From assembly GCF_018128905.1 (NCBI RefSeq), contig NZ_CP063808.1, forward strand, positions 2,418,001 through 2,482,000: 64,000 nucleotides of DNA, in the 5' to 3' direction. Positions 25,841 to 34,943 of the stretch are shown here, piece by piece; the first letter of the stretch is position 1; each line of letters opens with the position of its first letter. A model generated the notes under the pieces. That model saw only the letters and a program-made list of their open reading frames with translations. It was not told where the DNA came from and did not search any database. Made by a program: the position numbers and the translations under genes. This stretch comes from Streptomyces sp. A2-16. GTDB taxonomy: Bacteria > Actinomycetota > Actinomycetes > Streptomycetales > Streptomycetaceae.

Positions 25841-25901
25841 AGGGCGCTACGGGTCATGAACACATGTCTCTCCGATTCATGTTCGGTAAGGGACTAGTAA
25901 A

Positions 25902-25920
25902 TGAAAATGATTATCGATAA
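25902..25920 (+). promoter_or_regulatory. Zur-like metal-regulator box
   Basis: TGAAAATGATTATCG matches the 15-base actinobacterial Zur palindrome TGAAAATGATTTTCA (from memory) at 13 positions. It overlaps a perfect 10-base palindrome TTATCGATAA (25911-25920). It is a very AT-rich island about 90-105 bases upstream of the first gene of the following operon. It does not resemble the IdeR/DmdR iron box (TTAGGTTAGG type). Repression under zinc sufficiency is inferred. Confidence 0.55.
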
Positions 25921-26007
25921 CGTCTGATGCGCAGCGCCCGCCCCTCCCGCCCGAGGGTCTTTCCGGGCTGCCCTGACGCCTGAACCAACCGCATGAAAAG
26001 GGGAGTT

Positions 26008-27258
26008 GTGGCTCATCTGCTGATGGTCGAGAGCTGGGTCGGGTCGATGAGCAGGCTGCTGCCCCGGGCGGTCCGGGAGAGCGGACACGAGTTCACGTTC
26101 CTCACCCGCGACCTGCACCACTACCTCCGCTCGGCGCCCGAGGGCGCGGCCCACCCGCTGCTCGGCGCCCGCAACGTGATCACCGCCGACACCAACGACA
26201 CCGAGACCCTGCTGCCGGAGATCGAGCGGCTGCACACGGTGCTGCGCTTCGACGGCGTCCTCACCTCCTGCGACTACTACCTGCCGGCCGTGGCCCGGAT
26301 CGCCGGGCATCTCGGCCTGCCGGGACCGGGCCCCGAAGCGGTCGGAAACGCCTGCCGCAAGGACGCCACCCGCCGCGTCCTCGCCGAGGCCGGCCTGCCC
26401 GGTCCCCGCTTCGCCCTGCACCGTGAGTGGGCCGACCTCGCCCGGGCCGCGCGGGAGATCGGCTATCCGCTCGTCGTCAAACCCGTCGACCTGTGCGCGG
26501 GCATGTACGTCCGCCGCGTGGACGACGAGACCCAACTGGCCGACGCGGTGGGCGCCTTGGCCGACTTCCCGGTGAACGCCCGCGGGCAGCGCCGGGACCC
26601 GGTCGTCCTGCTCGAAGAGCTCCTCGACGGCCCCGAGGTGAGCGTCGAGACCGTGTCGCACGCCGGCGCGGTGCACGTGGTCGGCGTGACCGACAAGAGC
26701 ATCGGCGGAGCGCCCGCCTTCGTCGAGACCGGGCACATGTTCCCGGCGGCCCTGTCCTCCGCCGACACCGAGGCGGCCGAGCAGACCGCCCTGACCGCTC
26801 TCAAGGCCCTCGGCCTGACCGACGCGGTGGTCGCTCACACCGAGATCAAGCTGACCTCCGCAGGACCCCGCGTCGTCGAGGTCAACCCCCGCCCCGCGGG
26901 CAATCGCATCACCGAGCTCGTCCGCCATGTCACCGGCATCGACCTCGCCGCCGCCTTCGTCGACGTCTCCCTCGGCCGCGCCCCCGACCTGCGCCGCACG
27001 GACACCGGCCTGCGCAGCGCCGCCATCGGCTTCCTCGTGCCGGAGCACACGGGCACGCTCGAAGCACAGGGCGAACTCCGGGACACCGACGGAGTGCTGG
27101 AACTTCTCCTCACCGAGCCCGGCAAGGCCGTGAAGGCTGCGGGCAGCAACAACGAGTACCTGGGCCATGTCATGGCGGGCGACCCCGAAGGACCCGGCGC
27201 CCGCGACCGCGTCGAGACACTGCTGGCCGAACTGCGGTCGGGACTGGTCGTCCGATGA
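26008..27258 (+). CDS. ATP-grasp ligase
   Basis: About 416 residues. An N-terminal Rossmann-like preATP-grasp domain (AHLLMVESWVGSMSRLLPRA) is followed by the ATP-grasp fold from about residue 110: KDATRRVLAEAGLPGPRF, the nucleotide-binding YPLVVKPVDLCAGMYV, and the Mg-binding EVNPRPAGNRI near 295. Such enzymes join a carboxylate to an amine through an acyl phosphate, often making dipeptides. It is first in a coupled operon with a PLP enzyme and a dipeptide-epimerase-like enzyme, so it may build an amino-acid conjugate. GTG at 26008 is preferred (AAGGGG upstream, MAHLL-like start); ATG at 25993 is the alternative. Confidence 0.88.
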   Translation: MAHLLMVESWVGSMSRLLPRAVRESGHEFTFLTRDLHHYLRSAPEGAAHPLLGARNVITADTNDTETLLPEIERLHTVLRFDGVLTSCDYYLPAVARIAGHLGLPGPGPEAVGNACRKDATRRVLAEAGLPGPRFALHREWADLARAAREIGYPLVVKPVDLCAGMYVRRVDDETQLADAVGALADFPVNARGQRRDPVVLLEELLDGPEVSVETVSHAGAVHVVGVTDKSIGGAPAFVETGHMFPAALSSADTEAAEQTALTALKALGLTDAVVAHTEIKLTSAGPRVVEVNPRPAGNRITELVRHVTGIDLAAAFVDVSLGRAPDLRRTDTGLRSAAIGFLVPEHTGTLEAQGELRDTDGVLELLLTEPGKAVKAAGSNNEYLGHVMAGDPEGPGARDRVETLLAELRSGLVVR

Positions 27259-28247
27259 CCGCGCGTACCTTCCGGGCCGACGCCGCCGAGGCGGGCGGTC
27301 CCCGCTCCCCCGCAGCAGCCGCGGCTGCGCCGGGGCACGGCGACACGGCGAACGGGGCCGGGCCTCCGTCGCTCGTGACGGCGTTCCGGGCCCACGCGGC
27401 GGCCGGGGCTCGTCCCGCGATGTCCACCGTGACCTTCCAGAGCTACGGCGACCTCGTCGGCCACGTCCGTGCGGGCGCCCTCGGCCCCGACCCGGCCGCG
27501 CTCCGCATCGCCGTCGCCTTCACCACCCGCCAGGCCGTACGCCACGACGGACGCGGCACCGGCTACCGCAACGAGGTCCTCAGCCTGCGCCTCGCCGAAG
27601 CCGTCGGCTCGTGCGCGGTGGAACCCGGCGAGCTGCCGGACAGCGCGCTCGACGAGTGCGTGGGCGCGGATGTGGCCCGGCTTCTGGAACACCCCCTGCC
27701 GCCGGTGCGGGTGGCCGCGCTCGACGCGTATCTGATGCACGTCACCCCGCACACCCCGGACCACGGGGCCCGCGCTGCAGCGCTGGCCGCCGGCTCCTCC
27801 CTGGAGAAGTCCCGGGCCCGCGCGAAGGTCGTCGTCGAGCTGCTGGATCTGCCCGCCGGTGCCAGGGTGCTCGTGGTCGGAGTGGTCAACTCCCTCCTGG
27901 AGGCCCTGCGTTCGCGCGGACTGGGATACGTGCCCTGCGACCTCAAGGGCGGCACGACCGAGTGGGGCGAGCACGTCGTCGCCGACGCGCTCGTCGCTGC
28001 CGGGGACTGCGACGCCCTGCTCGTCTCCGGCATGACACTCGGCAACGGCACCTTCGAACCCCTGCGACGCCACGCCCTGCTCCACGGCAAGCAGCTGGTG
28101 ATGTTCGCCCAGACCGGCAGCGCCGTCCTGCCCCGCTTCCTCGGCCACGGGGTCAGCGCGGTGTGCGCGGAGCCGTACCCCTTCTTCTGGCTCGACGGCG
28201 GCCCCGGACTCGTCCACCGCTACCGTCGGCGGGGAGACGGCCGATGA
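27255..28247 (+). CDS. DUF364/DUF4213 putative heavy-metal-chelation domain protein
   Basis: A 330-residue protein. The first ~55 residues are Ala/Gly-rich and may be untranslated if the ATG at 27420 is used instead. A DUF4213-like half follows, then a Rossmann-like DUF364 domain from about 195 (LPAGARVLVVGVVNSLLEAL, YVPCDLKGGTTEWG, LLVSGMTLGNGTFEPL, VMFAQTGSAVLPRFLGHGV). This family is named for proposed heavy-metal chelation and is usually found beside metal-cofactor or metallophore genes. The ATG at 27255 overlaps the ATP-grasp stop (ATGA). Its exact reaction is unknown. Confidence 0.85.
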   Translation: MTARTFRADAAEAGGPRSPAAAAAAPGHGDTANGAGPPSLVTAFRAHAAAGARPAMSTVTFQSYGDLVGHVRAGALGPDPAALRIAVAFTTRQAVRHDGRGTGYRNEVLSLRLAEAVGSCAVEPGELPDSALDECVGADVARLLEHPLPPVRVAALDAYLMHVTPHTPDHGARAAALAAGSSLEKSRARAKVVVELLDLPAGARVLVVGVVNSLLEALRSRGLGYVPCDLKGGTTEWGEHVVADALVAAGDCDALLVSGMTLGNGTFEPLRRHALLHGKQLVMFAQTGSAVLPRFLGHGVSAVCAEPYPFFWLDGGPGLVHRYRRRGDGR

Positions 28248-29326
28248 CCACGACCGCCGTACGCCCCACAGGCGCGCGCCCCGAACTGCTCGCCCTGCTC
28301 GGCCGCACCCCGGTCGTCCGGATCACCACCGACCTGCCCGGCGCCCACCCCGGCTTCTGGGCCAAACTCGAAGGCCTCGCCGCCGGTGGCATGAAGGCGC
28401 GGGCCGCCGTGTCCATGCTGCTGGGCGCCCGCGAGCGCGGCGAACTGCTGCCCGGCGCCCCGGTGGTGGAGTCCACCTCGGGCACCCTCGGTATCGGTCT
28501 CGCCTTCGCGGGCCAGGCGCTCGGGCATCCGATCGTCCTCGTCGGCGACAGCGAACTGGAGCCTTCCGTACGGCAGTTGCTGCACTCCCACGGAGTCCGC
28601 CTGGAGATCGTCGACCGCCCGGCGCTCCAGGGCGGCTGGCAGGCGGCCCGGCTCGCCCGCCTCAAGGACCTGCTCGCCGAACTCCCCGGCGCCTACTGGC
28701 CCGACCAGTACAACAACCCCGACAACACCGCCGGATACGCCTCCCTCGCCGCCGAACTCACCGCCCAGTTGGACCACTTGGACATCCTGGTGTGCAGCGT
28801 CGGCACCGGCGGCCACAGCGCCGGCATCATCGGCCCGCTCCGAAGGCACTGGCCCGCCCTGCGGCTCATCGGTGTCGACGCCACCGGCTCCACCATCTTC
28901 GGCCAGCCCGCCCGGCTCCGCCTGATGCGTGGCCTCGGCAGCAGCATCCACCCCCGCAACGTCGCCTACGGCGCCTTCGACGAGGTCCACTGGGTCGGCC
29001 CCGCGGCGGCCGTCGACAGCTGTCGCAGACTGGCCCGCGGCTCCTTCGTCAGCGGCGGCTGGAGCACCGGGGCCGCCGCCCGCGTCGCCGCCTGGGCCGC
29101 CCGCGTGCACGCCGGCGCGGTCGTCGCGACCGTCTTCCCGGACGGCCCCCACCGCTACCTCGGCACCGTCTACGACGACGCCTTCACCACCGCGCACGGC
29201 CTCGACCCGCACACCGCGGCCGACCGGCCGGTCGAGATACCCGACCCCTGCGCGGCCGAGGCCACCGGCTGGGTGCGCTGCACAAGGATCACCGATCCGC
29301 TCACTCCCCTGAAAGGCACCGAGTGA
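28244..29326 (+). CDS. Cysteine-synthase-like PLP enzyme
   Basis: A 360-residue fold-type II PLP enzyme of the CysK/SbnA group. The PLP Lys is in AAGGMKARAAVS, where classical CysK has GSxKDR. The substrate loop reads STSGTLG instead of TSGNTG, so the usual Asn that contacts the PLP O3 and substrate carboxylate is replaced by Thr. The phosphate-binding SVGTGGH is present. These changes argue for a beta-substitution other than cysteine synthesis, as in SbnA, which makes a diaminopropionate precursor. It is coupled at both ends (ATGA and GTGA). Confidence 0.87.
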   Translation: MTTTAVRPTGARPELLALLGRTPVVRITTDLPGAHPGFWAKLEGLAAGGMKARAAVSMLLGARERGELLPGAPVVESTSGTLGIGLAFAGQALGHPIVLVGDSELEPSVRQLLHSHGVRLEIVDRPALQGGWQAARLARLKDLLAELPGAYWPDQYNNPDNTAGYASLAAELTAQLDHLDILVCSVGTGGHSAGIIGPLRRHWPALRLIGVDATGSTIFGQPARLRLMRGLGSSIHPRNVAYGAFDEVHWVGPAAAVDSCRRLARGSFVSGGWSTGAAARVAAWAARVHAGAVVATVFPDGPHRYLGTVYDDAFTTAHGLDPHTAADRPVEIPDPCAAEATGWVRCTRITDPLTPLKGTE

Positions 29327-30378
29327 AGGCCCGCCTGCGCACCGTGCGCCTCGACCTCGCCGAGCCCTTGCGCATCTCCCGCTCCACGATGACCGCTCGC
29401 GAGGCCGTCTGGCTGACCCTCGACCACGAGGGCCTGTCCGGCCACGGCGAGGCCGTCACCAGCGTGTACTACGGCCTCGACGCCGACACACTCGTACGGC
29501 TGCTGTCGGCTGTGGACCTCACCCTCTTCGCTCGTCCGGAAAGCGCCCTGGAGGCCCTGCGGCAAGGCGAGTTGGCGTCACCGCGGGCCGTGCCGCCCGC
29601 CGTGACCGCCGCCGTCGAGTCCGCGCTCCTCGACCTCGTCGGCAAGCGCGCGAACACCCCCGTCCACCGTCTCCTCGGCACCCCCGAACCGCCGGTCGCC
29701 GCGACCGCCCGCACGATCGGCATCACCTCCCCCCTGCACGCCGCCGCCGAGGCCCGCCGCCTCGCCGCGCAGGGCTTCCAGGTCATCAAGGTCAAGGCGG
29801 GCACCCCCGACCCCGAGGACGACGTGGAACGCGTACGCGTCATCCGCGACGCCGCGCCCGGGGCCCGGCTGCTCCTCGACCCCAACGGCGCCTGGACCGT
29901 ACGGCAGGCCCTGGCCCTGCTGCCCCGGTTCGCCGACCTCGGTGTCGAGGCCGTCGAGCAGCCTCTCGCCCCCGGCGACCCGGACGCCCTCGGTGCCCTC
30001 GCCGAACGCTCGCCCCTGCCCGTCATCGCCGACGAGGACGCGGTGAGCCTCGAAGACGTCCGCCGCCTGGCCGGACGCGTCCACGGCGTCAACGTGAAGC
30101 TCGCCAAGTGCGGCGGGGTCCAAGCCGCCCTGCGCATCGCCGAGTTGATCGAGGGCAGCAGCACCGAGCTGATGCTCGGCTGTCTCACCGCCAGCACCCT
30201 CGGGCTCGCCCCCGCCGTCCACCTCGCCGACCGGGCCCGCTGGACCGACCTCGACGGACACCTGCTGCTCGCCCACGACCCGTGGTCCGGGATCGGCGGC
30301 GCCGACGGGGTCGTACGCGCGAACGGCCTGCCCGGCCTGGGAGTCGAGGAGGTGGTGGCGCGTGAAGACGTGGCGTGA
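29323..30378 (+). CDS. Enolase-superfamily dipeptide epimerase-like enzyme
   Basis: A 351-residue protein of the muconate-lactonising/dipeptide-epimerase subgroup. It has the base pair Lys in FQVIKVKAG (KxK, near 165), metal ligands Asp in LLLDPNG, Glu in EAVEQPL and Asp in IADEDAV, and the second base Lys in VNVKLAKCGG. The C-terminal TDLDGH contains the DxD motif that binds the alpha-amino group of dipeptides in L-Ala-D/L-Glu epimerases. It likely epimerises a dipeptide or N-acyl amino acid made by the ATP-grasp ligase upstream. The GTG start overlaps the preceding stop. Confidence 0.88.
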   Translation: MKARLRTVRLDLAEPLRISRSTMTAREAVWLTLDHEGLSGHGEAVTSVYYGLDADTLVRLLSAVDLTLFARPESALEALRQGELASPRAVPPAVTAAVESALLDLVGKRANTPVHRLLGTPEPPVAATARTIGITSPLHAAAEARRLAAQGFQVIKVKAGTPDPEDDVERVRVIRDAAPGARLLLDPNGAWTVRQALALLPRFADLGVEAVEQPLAPGDPDALGALAERSPLPVIADEDAVSLEDVRRLAGRVHGVNVKLAKCGGVQAALRIAELIEGSSTELMLGCLTASTLGLAPAVHLADRARWTDLDGHLLLAHDPWSGIGGADGVVRANGLPGLGVEEVVAREDVA

Positions 30379-31600
30379 GATGCGCCGCTTCCCGCTCGCC
30401 GTCCGGCTCCTGCTGGTCAACCAGCTCGGCGTCAACACCGGCTTCTACCTCCTCGTGCCCTATCTCGCCGTGCATCTCACCGACAACCTGGGCATGTCGG
30501 CGGCCGTCGTCGGCGTCGTCCTCGGGGTGCGCAACCTCAGTCAGCAGGGGCTCTTCATCATCGGCGGGTCCGCCTCCGACCGGCTCGGCGCGCGAGGCGT
30601 GATCATCGCCGGATGCGCGCTCAGGACGGTCGGGTTCGGACTGTTCGCGCTCGGCGACGGGCTGCCCGTGCTGCTCGCCGCGTCCGTGCTCAGCGGACTC
30701 GCCGGGGCGTTGTTCAACCCGGCCGTGCGCGCCTACCTCGCACAGGAGTCGGGGGAGCGCAGGGCCGAGGCGTTCGCCCTGTTCAACGTCTTCGCCACCG
30801 CCGGAGCGCTGATCGGACCGCTTCTGGGCAGCGCCCTGCTCCTCGTCGACTTCCGCACGTCCGCGCTCACCGCCGCCGCCCTCTTCGCGGTCCTGACCGT
30901 GGCACAGGCCCTCGTGCTGCCCGCGCACCGGCCCGAGCCGAGCAAGGGGTCCGTCCTCGGGGACTGGCGGGAAGTCCTCGGCAACCGTGCCTTCGTCGCG
31001 TTCGCCCTCGCCATGGTCGGCATGTTCACCCTGGAGAGCCAGCTCTACCTGCTGCTGCCCGACGGGGCCCGGCAGGCCACCGGCTGGGGCGGGGCGGCCG
31101 GGCTCGTCTTCCTCGTCGGCACGCTCGCCAACCTGGCCCTCCAACTGCGCATCACCCGGGCCCTCAAGTCCCGCGGCAGCAGGGCGCGTTGGATCGCCAC
31201 CGGACTCGCCCTGATGGGTCTCGCGTTCCTGCCGCCCATGCTCGTGACCGGGGCCCGCGGGCCGCTCGCCGTCGTCGCCGTGCTGCTCGGCACCCTGCTG
31301 CTCTACCTCGGCGTCATGGTCGCCTCGCCCTTCGTCATGGAGCTGATCCCCGGCTTCGGCCGGTCCGAACTGACCGGCACGTACTTCGGGATCTTCTACG
31401 TCGTCTCGGGCGTCGCGGCCGCGATCGGGAACACCGCCGTGGGCTGGGCCATGGACACGGGGGACCGGTTGCCCTGGGGGTGCTGCGCCCTGTTCGGGCT
31501 GGCCTCGGCGGGCGGGGTGGCGTGGCTGCACCGGCGCGGAATGCTGCCGGGGAGTCCGCCGACCGTGGTCGCTCCCGCCCGGGAGAGGAGCACGGCGTGA
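30362..31600 (+). CDS. MFS transporter (probable exporter)
   Basis: A 412-residue major facilitator protein with about twelve membrane helices. The loop after helix 2 (GGSASDRLGARGVIIAG) holds the family A motif, and the paired halves are evident. It overlaps the preceding gene by 17 bases, with AGGAGG upstream of its GTG. Drug-efflux-like MFS proteins commonly export metallophores; export of this operon's product is inferred from position. Confidence 0.9.
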   Translation: MKTWREMRRFPLAVRLLLVNQLGVNTGFYLLVPYLAVHLTDNLGMSAAVVGVVLGVRNLSQQGLFIIGGSASDRLGARGVIIAGCALRTVGFGLFALGDGLPVLLAASVLSGLAGALFNPAVRAYLAQESGERRAEAFALFNVFATAGALIGPLLGSALLLVDFRTSALTAAALFAVLTVAQALVLPAHRPEPSKGSVLGDWREVLGNRAFVAFALAMVGMFTLESQLYLLLPDGARQATGWGGAAGLVFLVGTLANLALQLRITRALKSRGSRARWIATGLALMGLAFLPPMLVTGARGPLAVVAVLLGTLLLYLGVMVASPFVMELIPGFGRSELTGTYFGIFYVVSGVAAAIGNTAVGWAMDTGDRLPWGCCALFGLASAGGVAWLHRRGMLPGSPPTVVAPARERSTA

Positions 31601-32412
31601 GCCCGCGGACGAACGCCGACGAGAGCGCCGCGGCCGGCAACCTCCTCACCGACAACCCCGCCCTGTACGAGGTCCGCTTCCCCGACCCCGACCGGCTCGC
31701 CGGACGCTGGGCCGAGGACTGTCTGAGCCGCCACGGCGCCGGACCGCGCGTGCTCGACCTGGGCTGCGGCACCGGGCGCGACGCCGCCCACCTGTACCGG
31801 GCCGGCCGTACGGTGACCGGGGCCGACCTGTCCGAGGCGATGCTCGAGCACGCCCGCTCCCACCATCCGGGGCCCGAGTACGTCCACGCCGACCTGCACG
31901 GTTTCGACTTCGGCCCGGCCGCGTTCGACGCGCTCGTCTGCCTGGACAGCGCCCTGCTGTACTGCCACACCAACGCCCAGCTCGACGGTTTCCTCGCCTC
32001 CTGCCGCCGCGCCCTCGCCCCGGGCGGACTGCTCGTCGCGGAGATGCGCAACGGCGCCTACTTCCTGGGCCGCACCGAACTCCTCGACACCGAGACCGTC
32101 AACAGCTTCACCTGGCAGGGCGCCGACCACCGCTCCACGACCACCCTGTACGTCGACCGGGCCGCGCAACTCCTGCGCCGCACCCGGGTATGGACGTCCG
32201 ACTCCTCACCTCCTGTCGAACAGCGGTCCGCCTGGCGGCTGTTGTTCCCGCAGGAGCTGCGGCACTTCCTCGCCGTGCACGGCTTCGAGGTCCTCGAACT
32301 CCACGACGGGCCCGGACCGCGCACCGAACCCACCTGGAACCAGGGCGAGTTGCCCGGCACCACCACCGACGGGGACCGGCTGCACGTCGTCGCGCGCAGC
32401 CGCACCGACTGA
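31597..32412 (+). CDS. Class I SAM-dependent methyltransferase
   Basis: A 271-residue cytoplasmic enzyme. Motif I VLDLGCGTGRDAAHL (about 48-62) binds SAM, with GADLS as the acidic loop and PGGLLVAEMRNG as motif III. A longer C-terminal beta region (about 165-271) resembles glycine/sarcosine-type small-molecule methyltransferases. The GTG start overlaps the MFS stop. It probably methylates an N or O atom of the locus product. Confidence 0.88.
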   Translation: MSPRTNADESAAAGNLLTDNPALYEVRFPDPDRLAGRWAEDCLSRHGAGPRVLDLGCGTGRDAAHLYRAGRTVTGADLSEAMLEHARSHHPGPEYVHADLHGFDFGPAAFDALVCLDSALLYCHTNAQLDGFLASCRRALAPGGLLVAEMRNGAYFLGRTELLDTETVNSFTWQGADHRSTTTLYVDRAAQLLRRTRVWTSDSSPPVEQRSAWRLLFPQELRHFLAVHGFEVLELHDGPGPRTEPTWNQGELPGTTTDGDRLHVVARSRTD

Positions 32413-32427
32413 CACGAAGGACCATCC

Positions 32428-33993
32428 ATGCACGACGAACGCTTCTCCGGCCTGCGCCGACGCGGATTCCTCGCCGCCACCGGAGGCGTCGCCGCGGCCG
32501 CCCTGGTGGGCTGCGCCGGATCCGACACCGGTGAGTCCCCGTCCGCCGACGGCACTCCGAAGCGGGGCGGCCGGCTGCGCGCCGCGTTCGCCGGAGGCGG
32601 GGCGAGCGAGACCCTCGACCCGCACCTGGCGAACCTGTTCGCCGACGTGGCCCGCGCCAAGGCCCTCTACGACAAGCTCGCCGACTACGGCGCCGACCTG
32701 TCCGCCCAGCCCCGTCTCGCCGCCAAGTGGGAACCCGACAAGACGCTGGGCCGCTGGCAGGTCACCCTGCGCGAGGCCACCTTCCACGACGGCAGCCCGG
32801 TCACCGCCGACGACGTCCTGCACAGCTACCGCCGGATCGCCGACCCGGACCAGGCGTTCCGCGCCAAGGCGTCCCTGGACCCCATCGACCTCGACGCCAG
32901 CCGGGCCACCGGGCAGCGGTCGATCGAGTTCGTCCTCAAGCGGCCGACCGCCGAATTCCCCAACATCCTGGCCGCGTTCGGGGCGTACATCATCCCTGAG
33001 GGCGCGAAGGACTTCGACCGCAAGCCGATCGGCTCGGGCCCCTTCCGCCTCGTCTCCTTCGCCCCCGGCCGCTCCGCCGTCTTCCGCCGCAACGACGACT
33101 ACTGGGACGGCGCTCCGCACCTCGACGAACTCGAACTCCTCGTCGCCAACGAGGAGTCGGCCCGCGTCAACGCCCTGCTCGGCGGCCAGGTCGAGTACGC
33201 CCACGAACTGAGCCCCACCACCGCCCGCGCCCACGAAGGCAGAGGGCAGATCGAGATCGTGCGGCTGCGGGGCAGCGCCATGCAGGCGTTCTGCATGAAG
33301 ACCGACCGGGCTCCCTTCGACGACAGGCGGGTGCGCGAGGCGTTCTTCCTGATCGCCGACCGCCAGGAACTCGTCGACGGCGCCCTGTCCGGCGCGGGCG
33401 TGGTCGGCAACGACCTGTTCGGGAAGGGCTACGAGTACTACGCCGACAGCCTCCCGCAGCGGGCACAGGACCTCGACAGGGCCCGCTCCCTCCTCAAGCA
33501 GGCCGGTGCCGACAAGCTCAGGGTCACCCTGGACACCTCGGCCGTCGCCGCCGGGTTCACCGAGGCCGCCGGCATCTTCCGCGACCAGGCCGCCAAGGCG
33601 GGCGTCACGATCGACGTGAGGATGGGCAGCAAGGACTCCTACTGGAGCGACATCCTCGACAACGGCACCCTGTGCTGCTACCGCTCCGGCGCCATGCCCA
33701 TCGAGGCCCACATCTCCCAGCGCCTGCTCACGGACTCCACGACCAACGCGACGAAGTGGCACCACAAGGACTTCGACGCGCTGTACCAGCAGGCGCAGTC
33801 CACCCGTGACAAGGCGTCGCGCGCGGCGGTGTACGAGCGGATGCAGCGCCGTCTGTACGCCGAGGGCGGTTTCCTGATCTGGGGGTTCGCCGACTGGATC
33901 ATCGGAACGGGCCGCAATGTGAAGGGGGTTGCGACCAAGGCGCCCGCCAACACGCTCGACTGGGCCCGCTTCGACAAGGTCTGGCTCGCGTGA
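32428..33993 (+). CDS. Family 5 peptide/nickel-type ABC substrate-binding lipoprotein
   Basis: A 521-residue SBP_bac_5 protein of the DppA/NikA/CntA type. The N-terminus has twin-arginine-like RRRGFLAATGG and a lipobox ALVGC (Cys29). The diagnostic stretch LREATFHDGSPVTADDVLHS (about 112-131) is present. GAAGGA lies upstream of the ATG, 15 bases after the methyltransferase stop. Binding proteins of this family take up peptides or metal-metallophore complexes; re-uptake of the locus product is inferred. Confidence 0.92.
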   Translation: MHDERFSGLRRRGFLAATGGVAAAALVGCAGSDTGESPSADGTPKRGGRLRAAFAGGGASETLDPHLANLFADVARAKALYDKLADYGADLSAQPRLAAKWEPDKTLGRWQVTLREATFHDGSPVTADDVLHSYRRIADPDQAFRAKASLDPIDLDASRATGQRSIEFVLKRPTAEFPNILAAFGAYIIPEGAKDFDRKPIGSGPFRLVSFAPGRSAVFRRNDDYWDGAPHLDELELLVANEESARVNALLGGQVEYAHELSPTTARAHEGRGQIEIVRLRGSAMQAFCMKTDRAPFDDRRVREAFFLIADRQELVDGALSGAGVVGNDLFGKGYEYYADSLPQRAQDLDRARSLLKQAGADKLRVTLDTSAVAAGFTEAAGIFRDQAAKAGVTIDVRMGSKDSYWSDILDNGTLCCYRSGAMPIEAHISQRLLTDSTTNATKWHHKDFDALYQQAQSTRDKASRAAVYERMQRRLYAEGGFLIWGFADWIIGTGRNVKGVATKAPANTLDWARFDKVWLA

Positions 33994-34943
33994 GCGGTCT
34001 GCGTTCCTTCGTCGCCCGGCGGCTGGTCCTCGGTGCCGTGCAGACCGTGGCCGTGGTGCTGCTGGTCTTCGCGCTCACCGAGGCACTGCCGGGCGACGCG
34101 GCGGTGGCCCTCGCGGGCGACCAGCCCGACCCGGCCCGCATCGCCGCGATCCGCGAGGCCATGCACCTGGACCGGCCCGCCCACGAGCGGCTGGCCGACT
34201 GGGCGTGGGGCCTGTCGCACGGCGACTTCGGCACCTCCCTCGCCTCCGGACGGCCGGTGCTCGGCTACATCACCGGCGGCTTCGGTCCGACGCTGCTGCT
34301 GGCCTCACTCACCCTGGCCCTGCTGGTCCCGCTCGGCCTCGGGCTCGGCGTCCTCGCGGCCCGCCACGAGGGGCGGCCCGTCGACCGGCTGGTCAGCTCC
34401 GTGACCCTCGCCGTGTACGCGGTCCCCGAGTTCGCTCTCGGGGTGCTGCTGGTGACGGTGTTCGCCCTGAAGCTGGCCTGGCTGCCGCCGACCGCGGTGG
34501 GGTACGGCACGGACCTGCTCGGCCACCCGGCCGCACTGGTCCTGCCGGTGCTCGTCCTGCTCTCCCGCCCGGTGTGCTCCCTGTCGCGCCTGGTCCGCGC
34601 GGGCATGGTCGATGCCCTCGCCGCCCCCTACACGGCCCACGCCCACCGTTACGGCGTCCCCGGCGCCCGGGTCCGTTACACCCACGCCCTGCCCAACGCC
34701 CTCGCCCCCGCGGTCCAGCAACTCGCCCGCACCGTCGACTGGTTGCTGTGCGGGGTCATCGTCGTGGAGGCCCTCTTCGTGATCCCGGGCCTCGGCACGG
34801 TCCTCCTCAACGCGGTCGCGGAGCGCGACGTGCCGGTGGTGCAGGGGCTGGCGGTGGTGTTCGGCGCACTGACCGTCGTACTGAACCTGGGGGCGGACGT
34901 GGTGGCGTACCGGCTGACGCCGAGGGCGTGGGTGGCGGCGTGA
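33990..34943 (+). CDS. Peptide/nickel ABC transporter permease (DppB type)
   Basis: A 317-residue permease with six membrane helices. The N-terminal FVARRLVLGAVQTVAVVLLV and the LPGDAA segment are DppB-like, and the EAA loop lies near AHRYGVPGARVRYTHALPNA. The GTG at 33990 overlaps the binding-protein stop (GTGA). Confidence 0.92.
   Translation: MSGLRSFVARRLVLGAVQTVAVVLLVFALTEALPGDAAVALAGDQPDPARIAAIREAMHLDRPAHERLADWAWGLSHGDFGTSLASGRPVLGYITGGFGPTLLLASLTLALLVPLGLGLGVLAARHEGRPVDRLVSSVTLAVYAVPEFALGVLLVTVFALKLAWLPPTAVGYGTDLLGHPAALVLPVLVLLSRPVCSLSRLVRAGMVDALAAPYTAHAHRYGVPGARVRYTHALPNALAPAVQQLARTVDWLLCGVIVVEALFVIPGLGTVLLNAVAERDVPVVQGLAVVFGALTVVLNLGADVVAYRLTPRAWVAA

Noticed and set aside
25902..25920. 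IdeR/DmdR iron box
   Set aside because: The sequence lacks the TTAGGTTAGGCTAACCTAA pattern and fits the TGAAAAT-ATTTTCA Zur type better.
25993..26007. ATG at 25993 as the ATP-grasp start
   Set aside because: No ribosome binding site precedes it, and it would turn the AAGGGGAG sequence into coding DNA; GTG at 26008 gives a family-like N-terminus. The spacing to that GTG is short, so this is not certain.
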